A stretch of 33,115 bases of DNA, taken from positions 1-33,115 of the forward strand of contig CAZYGI010000044.1 of assembly GCA_964647255.1 (NCBI GenBank), read 5' to 3'. A model generated the notes under the pieces. That model did no database searches. It had not been told where the DNA came from and saw nothing but the letters and a program-made list of their open reading frames with translations. Source of the DNA: CAWJEL01 sp964647255. Lineage in GTDB: Bacteria; Chloroflexota; Anaerolineae; CG2-30-64-16. This document shows positions 6,166 to 12,364 of this stretch, one piece after another. The first letter of the stretch is position 1; every line of letters begins with the position of its first letter. The position numbers and the translations under genes were made by a program.

Positions 6166-6531
6166 ATGATGAAGATGTACAATCCCCCCCATCCAGGAGA
6201 GATCATCAAGGGCCTCTGGCTGGATCCCATGGATGTGAGCATCACGGAAGCCGCGCAGGCGATGGGCGTGAGCCGTAAGACCCTGTCCAAGATCGTGAAT
6301 GGCCGCGGCCGCGTGACGCCGGAGATTGCCTTGCGGCTATCTATGGCATTAGGCAGCAGCGCCGAAAGCTGGCTGGGCCATCAGGCCGCCTACGATCTCT
6401 GGGAACTTGAACAGCAGCCAGCCAAGTTACGCGTGATGCCCCTGGTCACCGCGACGCGCGCTGCCATTGCCACAACGGAACCCACGCAGTCGGTTGTGAC
6501 GGCTTCCAGGTGGCACGGTTCGCCGTCATGA
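6166..6531 (+). CDS. higA: HigA-family antitoxin with an unusual C-terminal tail
   Basis: This 121-residue antitoxin has the full HigA pattern: NPPHPGEIIKGLW at the start, then an XRE helix-turn-helix (SITEAAQAMGVSRKTLSKIVNGRGRVTPEIALRL split over about residues 25-58) and SSAESWLGHQAAYDLWELEQ. It should bind HigB and repress the promoter at 5842-5870. HigA proteins usually stop about 20 residues earlier. Here the last residues (SRWHGSPS) and the stop codon are read from the conserved pre-attC block, so the tail is probably a by-product of cassette assembly. Two ATGs (6166, 6175) are possible starts; the first follows a weak GAGAG. Confidence 0.92.
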   Translation: MMKMYNPPHPGEIIKGLWLDPMDVSITEAAQAMGVSRKTLSKIVNGRGRVTPEIALRLSMALGSSAESWLGHQAAYDLWELEQQPAKLRVMPLVTATRAAIATTEPTQSVVTASRWHGSPS

Positions 6532-6570
6532 GCGGCGGGTCTCGTTTTGGTACGGGTGGGCCAGGGCGGG
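6514..6570 (+). repeat. Conserved pre-attC block 5 (overlaps the higA 3' end)
   Basis: The block cacggttcgccgtcatgagcggcgggtctcg-type sequence leads to the GCCTTAC box. Its first 18 bases are translated as the end of HigA, the only place where this block is clearly coding. Confidence 0.66.
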
Positions 6571-6659
6571 GCCTTACCCACGGTTCCAGCGGACGGGCCG
6601 CGCTGCCCGTTATGCAAGGTCAGGGGCAACCGGCCCGCCGCTGAACCTGGCCGTTAGGC
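6571..6659 (+). repeat. attC recombination site 5 (89 bp), imperfect left box
   Basis: The right box is GTTAGGC (6653-6659) but the left box reads GCCTTAC (6571-6577), with T in place of the first A of the AAC triplet. The arms GGTTC-C-AGCGG-A-CGGGCC and GGCCCGCCGCTGAACC pair with two extra bases on the left. Overall geometry is that of an attC, though of a different lineage from sites 1 to 4. Confidence 0.82.
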
Positions 6660-6745
6660 GGGCAAATGCAGCGAAAGGAGCACAACCGAATCATATCTTT
6701 GTTGGAGATCGTCAAGTCAGTAAACGAGTTCAAAGGAGTGCTACC

Positions 6746-7357
6746 ATGAACAGGTCAATTCGCTGGACGTCTATAATCCTGGTGCTAATCGTCGTCACCA
6801 TTCTGACTATCCCGCTTATGTGGTCAAGGCCGACACGACCTGCAAGCAGCCCATTTTTTTCCATCCTCCCAACCCCTGGGCCGCTAACCCCCACTTCGCA
6901 AGCAGGTGGCACACCTACTCCTTCAAGAACTTCTGTTGCTCCGCCTACCGTGCCTCCTGCTACAATTGTGTTTCCGACCCCACCCACGCCTGCCTCGCGC
7001 GCTCCCGCCATTAACGAAGACCAAGCCATTGGTATTGCGCTGAACCAAAACACAGTTTTCGCCGCAATGAAGCAGCGCGGAGAATTGACTGTGACAACGA
7101 AACTAACAGTACATGGTGATGCGCAAGCGGGAACTACAGGAGATCTGCGAGTTCACCCACAACTACCAGTATGGATGGTGTATGTGCATCTCCCACTGTG
7201 GAAAGAGATGCGAGGGCCAGTTGGCAAACAAATCGAAGTTCAGTTTGATACCGAAAGGTATGAGATCGACGCGATAACTGGTATCGTGATAGGTGGTGGT
7301 CGCTCCTACATGGGCGGAGAGAAACCCCTTACTGTGACACCGGAGGCTTTGCCATGA
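6746..7357 (+). CDS. Membrane-anchored protein with Pro/Thr linker (cassette gene)
   Basis: This 203-residue protein is not recognised. It begins with a signal-anchor helix (about residues 7-27, IILVLIVVTILTIPLMW) followed by a long low-complexity Pro/Thr/Ser linker (about 32-85) that starts with SILPTP, like the VLPTP linker of the gene at 3011. The C-terminal 115 residues form a small domain (NEDQAIGIALNQ...VWMVYVHLPLW...IEVQFDTERYEIDAITGIVIGGG); the closing strand pattern is reminiscent of PepSY-like domains, but this is weak. AGGAG (6734-6738) lies 7 nt before the ATG. The stop overlaps the ATG of the next gene by 4 nt. It is the first gene of a two-gene export cassette. Confidence 0.75.
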   Translation: MNRSIRWTSIILVLIVVTILTIPLMWSRPTRPASSPFFSILPTPGPLTPTSQAGGTPTPSRTSVAPPTVPPATIVFPTPPTPASRAPAINEDQAIGIALNQNTVFAAMKQRGELTVTTKLTVHGDAQAGTTGDLRVHPQLPVWMVYVHLPLWKEMRGPVGKQIEVQFDTERYEIDAITGIVIGGGRSYMGGEKPLTVTPEALP

Positions 7358-8133
7358 CACGCGGATATTCCGTCTGTATCGCTCTTCTGCTGGTTCTGCT
7401 GTCCTTTGTGCGCTTGCCGTTGTCAGTCCGTGCCGACTGTGGAACGCCTATCGGCGCCCCACACCAAGGCGCTGCGAAAGACCCATCGCCAGGAAACTTC
7501 ATTTACGGCATATCTGCGAACATCAGTTACGGTACGCCTGCGCTGGGATGTCAATATAAGCTCGACTCCTTCACCGACGAATGGGTGATGATCGTGGGGC
7601 CAAGCTCTGAGGAATGGCTTCAGTTTGGCTGGGAAAGAAAGGCAACTTATCCCAATCTCCATCTTTGGTATCAGTACCACTATCAAGGCAGCGCGCCGGT
7701 CGATGTTGACTTATTCTACGAGCCGGCAACAACCCATGAGTACAAGATCATGGCTGTGCGTAACCCACAAACAGGCATCATCTCATGGTGGCTGGTTGAC
7801 AACGGGAACGTGCTAGTCCAGTTAGCAGCTACGAGCATGGGATGGACGCAACCCATCAACGGCGCATCAGAGGCGCAATGGAGTGCTGAACTTTCATACG
7901 ATGAGAGCGAAATGGGTGACCTTCTCCCTGATTTCGTATCCTTCGATAACTTGTACTTCCTGGAAGGCACTCCTGACAGTGTGTGGCAACAGGTGGTCCC
8001 ATCTTGGACATTCAATTCCTTTTTGCCGAAATACGGAGGAGATACCGTCGAATACGCGCCGTATCACTGGCGCTCTCGTAATTGGACTTGGCCGCACCAG
8101 AACTATCTGCCGCTGATGATGAAGGACTCATGA
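7354..8133 (+). CDS. Secreted protein of unknown function with a YLPLMMK tail
   Basis: This 259-residue protein has a clear signal peptide (SVCIALLLVLLSFVRLPLSVRA, cleavage near residue 27, written here in part). The mature part is rich in Trp and Tyr and looks like an all-beta secreted domain (WVMIVGPSSEEWLQFGW, then YQYHYQGSAPVDV and EYKIMAVRNPQTGIISWWLVD); I do not recognise a family, though it could bind carbohydrate. Two cysteines near the start (CGTP, LGCQ) could pair. It ends in NYLPLMMKDS, matching FLPLIIR of the protein at 4260. Translation is coupled to the upstream gene (ATGA overlap at 7354-7357). Its stop codon overlaps an ATG (8130) in the frame of the MazF toxin downstream. Confidence 0.78.
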   Translation: MTRGYSVCIALLLVLLSFVRLPLSVRADCGTPIGAPHQGAAKDPSPGNFIYGISANISYGTPALGCQYKLDSFTDEWVMIVGPSSEEWLQFGWERKATYPNLHLWYQYHYQGSAPVDVDLFYEPATTHEYKIMAVRNPQTGIISWWLVDNGNVLVQLAATSMGWTQPINGASEAQWSAELSYDESEMGDLLPDFVSFDNLYFLEGTPDSVWQQVVPSWTFNSFLPKYGGDTVEYAPYHWRSRNWTWPHQNYLPLMMKDS

Positions 8134-8555
8134 GATTGATGGCAGTGGGTCGCGACAGCGATTGTCAGTATGGTTCGCCGTCATGGGCGGCGGGTCTCGT
8201 TGGGCGGTGGGGTGGGCCAGCGCGGGGCCTGCCACGCCGTGGGGATATTGTCTGGCTCACCTTCAATCCACAAGCGGGCCATGAGCAGGCAGGACGCCGC
8301 CCGGCAGTGGTGCTGTCGCCGCTCGCCTATAATGCCAAAGTCGGGTTGGCGCTCTTGTGTCCGATTACCAGCGCGATCAAAGGGTATCCCTTCGAAGTGG
8401 ATCTTCCGCCCGGCTTACCCGTAACTGGTGTCATCTTGGCGGATCAAGTCAAGAGCCTGGATTGGCAGGCCCGAGACGTCGAGTTCATCTCCCCGTTGCC
8501 CGCAGCCGCAACACGTGAGATTCTTCAGAAGATTGGCTTGCTGTTGGCGGAATAG
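8130..8555 (+). CDS. MazF/PemK-type endoribonuclease toxin, no antitoxin, altered 5' end
   Basis: The conserved MazF body spans 8232-8555 (about 108 residues): RRGDIVWLTFNP, GHEQAGRRPAVVLSP with the RNase-site Arg, LLCPITSAIKGYPFEV with the conserved Thr, then GVILADQVKSLDW. Such toxins cut mRNA at specific short sites. No stop or defect is visible in the body. The 5' end is abnormal: where MazF proteins start M-P-R-R-G-D, the codon is CTG (8229-8231), directly fused to the first bases of a lost attC (GCCT, 8227-8230). The frame is open back to an ATG at 8130 that overlaps the preceding stop, which would add 33 residues read from the pre-attC block. No MazE-like partner is present. Whether it is translated from 8130, from CTG 8229 or not at all cannot be told. 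Confidence 0.82.
   Translation: MRLMAVGRDSDCQYGSPSWAAGLVGRWGGPARGLPRRGDIVWLTFNPQAGHEQAGRRPAVVLSPLAYNAKVGLALLCPITSAIKGYPFEVDLPPGLPVTGVILADQVKSLDWQARDVEFISPLPAAATREILQKIGLLLAE
8169..8230 (+). repeat. Pre-attC block 6 with truncated attC remnant
   Basis: Block tatggttcgccgtcatgggc... continues to ggggcct (8224-8230), the start of an attC, and then switches directly to mazF coding sequence. The AAC of the box, both arms and the GTTAGGC are missing. A deletion therefore fused two former cassettes. Confidence 0.75.
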
Positions 8556-8592
8556 CGCTGCAAACGCCTGGTGGGGCTACCGGTGACAGCCT

Positions 8593-8646
8593 CAGTTCGC
8601 CGTTGTGGGCGGCGGGTCTCGCTTTGCGGGCCTGGTGCTTGGGCTG
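8593..8646 (+). repeat. Conserved pre-attC block 7
   Basis: Block cagttcgccgttgtgggc... combines features of both block subtypes: the ggcgggtctcg middle and the ggcctggtgcttgggc end. It precedes the last, degenerate attC. Confidence 0.62.
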
Positions 8647-8761
8647 GGCCAACCACGTCCACCTGATCGCGCAGCATCCCCCTGGGGGACGCCTGCGGTG
8701 GGGGGATCGTAGGTCGCGAGAGTAATCTGGCCGCAGGCGCAGGTGACGTTTTTCGTTGCTG
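8647..8761 (+). repeat. Degenerate terminal attC site 7
   Basis: The left part (GGCCAAC at 8647-8653, then cacgtccacctg) aligns with attC 1 and 4 minus three bases. The right part (gcaggtgacgtttttcGTTG) matches attC 4 up to the crossover point. After G8755 the sequence is TTGCTG instead of TTAGGC. In an integron, the TTRRRY after the last crossover derives from the original insertion target, so this is where the array ends. The interior contains a nested imperfect hairpin (ATCCCCC...GGGGGAT). Confidence 0.7.
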
Positions 8762-8992
8762 CTGGCGGCGCCGGCCTTTGGCGGAGACACACGCAAGACC
8801 GCACTGCGCCTCGTGATGATCTTGAGCGGAGTCCTCTGTCTCGCGGGATTGGCCTGGCTTGCGGTCTCGCCTGCACAAGCCATCGTCATCGGGATTCTCG
8901 GCTGGGGAGCAGCCGGTCCCATCGTCTTCCTTCTGCTGGCGAAGGTGTTTGGACGTGTCCCGGCCGAGATCGTGAAGACTCCCGCGCCCTGA
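8756..8992 (+). CDS. Small membrane protein, possibly truncated by the array
   Basis: The 78-residue frame has two probable transmembrane helices (LRLVMILSGVLCLAGLAWLAV, about 18-38, and AIVIGILGWGAAGPIVFLLLA, about 42-62; each quoted to within a residue or two) and a short polar tail. I do not recognise it. The first possible start is the TTG at 8756, immediately after the crossover point of the last attC; the frame closes at a TGA in the attC (8744-8746). No Shine-Dalgarno sequence is evident. The protein may therefore be the 3' part of a longer gene that was split when the first cassette inserted, or a gene that has acquired a new start. Confidence 0.5.
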   Translation: MLLAAPAFGGDTRKTALRLVMILSGVLCLAGLAWLAVSPAQAIVIGILGWGAAGPIVFLLLAKVFGRVPAEIVKTPAP

Positions 8993-9020
8993 CATCAGAT
9001 CTCGCTGCGGTCGCTGCGTT

Positions 9021-11006
9021 TCAGCTTATCTGCCGGCCGATCTCCGCCACCTCGGCCAGCCACAACGCCGCGCTCGCGTCGCTGGGCATGCGCCAATCCC
9101 CGCGCGGCGAGAGCGCGACGGAGCCGACCTTCGGCCCATCGGGCATGGCCGAGCGCTTGAACTGCTGGCTGAAGAACCGCCGATAGAAGACCCCCAACCA
9201 CTTCAGGATCGTCGCCGCATCGTATTCCCCGGCGAACACCTGCCGCGCCAGCAGAAACACCTTGCGCGGCGCGAAGTTGAAGCGCACGACCTGGTACAGG
9301 AAGAAGTCGTGCAGCGCATACGGCCCGATGGCATCCTCGGTCTTTTGCTCCAGCTTGCCGTCCGCGCCGAGCGGCAGCAGCTCCGGCGTGATGGGGGTCG
9401 CGCAGATGTCGCGCAGCACCTCCGAGGTCGGTCCGCTAAACTCAGCCTCGGCCGCCCACGCCACCAGGTAGCGCACCAGCGTCTTCGGCACCCCGGCGTT
9501 GACGTGGTACATGGACATGTGATCGCCGTTGTAGGTCAGCCAGCCCAGCGCCAGCTCCGAGAGATCCCCGGTGCCGACGACGAAGCCGCCGGTCTGGTTC
9601 GCCACGTCCATCAGGATTTGGGTCCGCTCCCGCGCCTGCGCGTTCTCGTAGGTCACGTCGTGCTGGTTCTCATCGTGTCCGATGTCGCGGAAGTGACCGC
9701 GCACCGCGTCGGAGATCGGGATCACCCGCAGCGCCGCGCCCAGCCCCTCGATCAGCCGCTCCGCGTTGCCGCGCGTGCGCGCGGTCGTGCCAAAGCCGGG
9801 CATCGTCACGGCCACGATCCCGGTCCGCGGCAGCCCGGCCCGATCAAAGGCTTTGGCGATCACCAACAGCGCCAGGGTGGAGTCCAGCCCGCCGGACACC
9901 CCGATCGTGACCGTGGCCGCGCCGGTGTGGCGCAGCCGTTTGACCAGCCCGGTCGCCTGGATGTTGAAAATTTCCCGGCAGTGCACCGCGCGGCGCTCGG
10001 CGTCGGCCGGGACGAACGGCGTGCGGGAGAGCTGCGGCCGGATCAAGGCCGCGTCGGGCGACCAGCGCTCCTCGCCCGGCAGGTTGAAGCGGATCGTGCG
10101 GAAAACCCGACCAGGTGAAGCCGCGCCGAACGCGTTGTTGCGCAACCGCTCATGGACCAACCGCTGCACATCCACGTCGGCCACCGCCATCGTCGTCTCG
10201 AAGCGGAACCGCTCGGTCTCGGCCAGCAGCGCGCCGTTTTCCGCGATCAGCGAATGCCCCGCCCACACCAGATCGGTGGTGGATTCTCCAGGCCCTGCGC
10301 CGGCGTAGAGATAGGCGGCCAGGCCGCGCGCCGACTGCTGCCGCACAAGATCGCGGCGATACTCCACCTTTCCCAGCAGCTCGTTGCTCGCCGAGCCGTT
10401 GATCAGGATCGTCGCGCCGGCCAGGGCCATGTCGCCGCTCGGCGGGTTCACCGCCCACAGGTCTTCGCAGATCTCGATGCCGAACGTGCAGCCCGGCAGA
10501 TTCTTGGCCGTGAAAAGCAGGTCGCGGCCAAAGGGCGTCTCGAGGCCGTTGAGGTCAATCGTCGTTCGGGTCGCGAGGGCGCCCGAGGTGAACCACCGCT
10601 CCTCGTAGAACTCATTGGTGGAGGGCAGGAAGGTCTTGGGCACCAGGCCCAGCACCTCACCGTTGGCAATAAACGCAGCGCAGTTGAACAGCCGGCCGTC
10701 GGCCGCCAGCGGCAGCCCGACGACGACCGCGATCTCCGCCATCTGCGCCTCGAACGTGATCTCGCCCAAGCCGGCCGCCGCCCCATCCAGGAGCGCAGCC
10801 TGGTAGAAAAGGTCAGCGCACGAATAGCCGGTGAGGCACAGCTCCGGGAAGACGGCCAGCCGGCAGCCCTGGTCCGCGGCCGCACGCAAAGCCGCAATGA
10901 TCTGCTGCGTGTTGAAGGCCACGTCGGCCACCCGCAGCTCCGGGGAGATCACGGCTGCGCGCACGAAGCCGAGCGCTGAGCTAGTGAAGAGGGATGCCCC
11001 ATCCAT
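9021..11006 (-). CDS. nadE: Glutamine-dependent NAD+ synthetase
   Basis: This 661-residue enzyme makes NAD+ from deamido-NAD+, ATP and glutamine in the cytoplasm. The N-terminal nitrilase-type glutaminase domain (about 12-290) has its Glu-Lys-Cys triad in FPELCLTGY (E55), VPKTFLPS (K124) and GIEICEDLW (C180). The C-terminal synthetase has the PP-loop SGGLDS (371-376) and the later VVGTGDLSELALGW segment. Length matches the two-domain family. The open frame extends to 11333, but the extra residues would lie inside fruK and look like shadow sequence. The ATG at 11006 is preceded by GGAG with 6 nt spacing; another ATG at 11018 is less well placed. It lies 16 bp downstream of fruK and is probably co-transcribed. 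Confidence 0.95.
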   Translation of the reverse strand: MDGASLFTSSALGFVRAAVISPELRVADVAFNTQQIIAALRAAADQGCRLAVFPELCLTGYSCADLFYQAALLDGAAAGLGEITFEAQMAEIAVVVGLPLAADGRLFNCAAFIANGEVLGLVPKTFLPSTNEFYEERWFTSGALATRTTIDLNGLETPFGRDLLFTAKNLPGCTFGIEICEDLWAVNPPSGDMALAGATILINGSASNELLGKVEYRRDLVRQQSARGLAAYLYAGAGPGESTTDLVWAGHSLIAENGALLAETERFRFETTMAVADVDVQRLVHERLRNNAFGAASPGRVFRTIRFNLPGEERWSPDAALIRPQLSRTPFVPADAERRAVHCREIFNIQATGLVKRLRHTGAATVTIGVSGGLDSTLALLVIAKAFDRAGLPRTGIVAVTMPGFGTTARTRGNAERLIEGLGAALRVIPISDAVRGHFRDIGHDENQHDVTYENAQARERTQILMDVANQTGGFVVGTGDLSELALGWLTYNGDHMSMYHVNAGVPKTLVRYLVAWAAEAEFSGPTSEVLRDICATPITPELLPLGADGKLEQKTEDAIGPYALHDFFLYQVVRFNFAPRKVFLLARQVFAGEYDAATILKWLGVFYRRFFSQQFKRSAMPDGPKVGSVALSPRGDWRMPSDASAALWLAEVAEIGRQIS

Positions 11007-11022
11007 GAGCGACTCCATGCTC

Positions 11023-11964
11023 CTAAAGTTCGCGGAGAGTGACGCGTTCCCGCGCTTCCTGGACGGCTTCAACGGAGTGCAGGCCCGAACCGATGTGGCT
11101 GATAGCCGCCATCGAAAAAGCGGTCGCCAGCCGGGCGCACTCGGCCAGGGAAAGGCCCTGGATCTTGCCGGCGACGATCCCGGCAACCATCGCATCGCCG
11201 GCCCCCACGGTGCTCTTGACCTCAACCGGTGCAGGCACTGCCCAGATCGCATCCTGGCCTTCGAGGAAGATCGCCCCGGCCTTCCCCATGGACACAACCA
11301 CAGTGGTGATGTTGTAACGCGGGACGAGATCACGCGCCACCTTCAGGATGGCCTCGGCTGTCTCCAACTGCTCCCCAACGAAGTCGCCAAGCTCATCTGC
11401 ATTGGGCTTGATGAGCCAGGGGCCGGCGGCGAGGGCTTGACGGAACCCTTCACCGCTCGTGTCAAGCACGACCCTCTTGCCCTTCAGCATCGTGATCATC
11501 TCCCCGTAGATGCCCGCGGACACTCCAGCGGGGATGCTTCCCGACAGCACAAACCACTCATGATCGGCCGCCAGTTCACGCAAGATATCAAAGAGCTCTG
11601 AGACATGTTCGGCGCTGGGCGTCTGCCCCGGAAAGTTAATGTCCGTGGTCCGGCGTTGCGCCAGGTCCGAGATCTTAACGCCGATGCGCGTCGCGCCGGC
11701 GCAGCGCACACAGCGGTCTTCAATGTCCTTCTGCGCAAACAAATGGCGGAAGATGGTATCGTTCTCCGCGCCCAGGAACCCGGTGGCGATTGTCGGCTGG
11801 CCGAAGTCGGCCAGAAAGGACGCCACGTTGATCCCCTTGCCGCCGGGATCCATCTGCGAAGATTGAACCCGGTTCACCGTTCCCGCGGTGAAGTTCGGGA
11901 TGAGGACGGTCTGGTCAATGGCTGGATTAACGGTGACGGTGACAACTTTGCTTGCTTGGGACAT
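11023..11964 (-). CDS. fruK: 1-phosphofructokinase (PfkB/ribokinase family)
   Basis: This 313-residue sugar kinase phosphorylates fructose 1-phosphate to fructose 1,6-bisphosphate, or a close analogue such as tagatose 6-phosphate. Family marks are VNPAIDQTV (12-20), GGKGINVA (41-48), TDINFPG (107-113), GSIPAGV (142-148), KPNADEL (186-192) and the GAGDA anion hole with catalytic Asp257 (254-258). A good AGGAG lies just before the ATG. No PTS fructose transporter is adjacent, so the natural substrate cannot be fixed from context; LacC-type kinases share the same motifs. nadE follows at 16 bp on the same strand. Confidence 0.85.
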   Translation of the reverse strand: MSQASKVVTVTVNPAIDQTVLIPNFTAGTVNRVQSSQMDPGGKGINVASFLADFGQPTIATGFLGAENDTIFRHLFAQKDIEDRCVRCAGATRIGVKISDLAQRRTTDINFPGQTPSAEHVSELFDILRELAADHEWFVLSGSIPAGVSAGIYGEMITMLKGKRVVLDTSGEGFRQALAAGPWLIKPNADELGDFVGEQLETAEAILKVARDLVPRYNITTVVVSMGKAGAIFLEGQDAIWAVPAPVEVKSTVGAGDAMVAGIVAGKIQGLSLAECARLATAFSMAAISHIGSGLHSVEAVQEARERVTLREL

Positions 11965-12364
11965 CGAGTTCTCCTTTCAACCCCACCCGCCAGGAGGCTA
12001 AATCAGACTGCGCGCCGAGAGGACACGCGCAGCCGGGCAAGTCGAACAGATCGCCCGCCGGACGTACGCTGTACCGCATACCGCCTCAAGACGATCGTCT
12101 CTGCCGGTTGGACAAAAAGATAGATTTGTGGCTGTGAAATCAATGCTGCGGAGTTGTCTGGCAGATTGCCGGAACGCGCCCCGCCAAGACTGGCGGCATT
12201 GTAATGCAACACCGGGGTCTTGGCAAATGGGCGCGCTCACGCGTGATACAACGAACGTCCATCGCAGGTCGGCTTCGCAGGGGGAGGCGCAGTTTCAACT
12301 GCCGGCCGGCTTCATGCTATAATCGCTTCCTGGTTCTCGATTTCAATCAACCCGGGATCGTTCG
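11965..12364. other. Divergent intergenic region (400 bp), no gene seen
   Basis: This region separates fruK (leftward) from the LysM lipoprotein (rightward). It holds the fruK leader with its ribosome site near 11967-11975 and, at its right end, a promoter for the lipoprotein. I see no convincing ORF, RNA gene or strong hairpin in the remainder. Confidence 0.6.
12294..12323 (+). promoter_or_regulatory. Probable promoter of the LysM lipoprotein gene
   Basis: A perfect -10 TATAAT at 12318-12323 lies 42 bp before the TTG start. The best -35, TTCAAC (12294-12299), is weak with an 18-bp spacer. Confidence 0.55.

Noticed and set aside
873..8761. Interpretation of the repeats as insertion-sequence ends or a CRISPR array
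   Set aside because: No transposase is present, the repeats are all direct and lie 3' of genes with complete cassettes between them, and spacing is far too large and variable for CRISPR. The attC boxes and extrahelical base explain them better.
9309..10979. Several + strand frames of 180 to 275 codons across nadE
   Set aside because: They are antisense to an intact NAD+ synthetase and show no domain of their own.
11007..11333. The 5' extension of the nadE reading frame
   Set aside because: It overlaps fruK, has a shadow-like composition, and a well-placed GGAG precedes the internal ATG at 11006.
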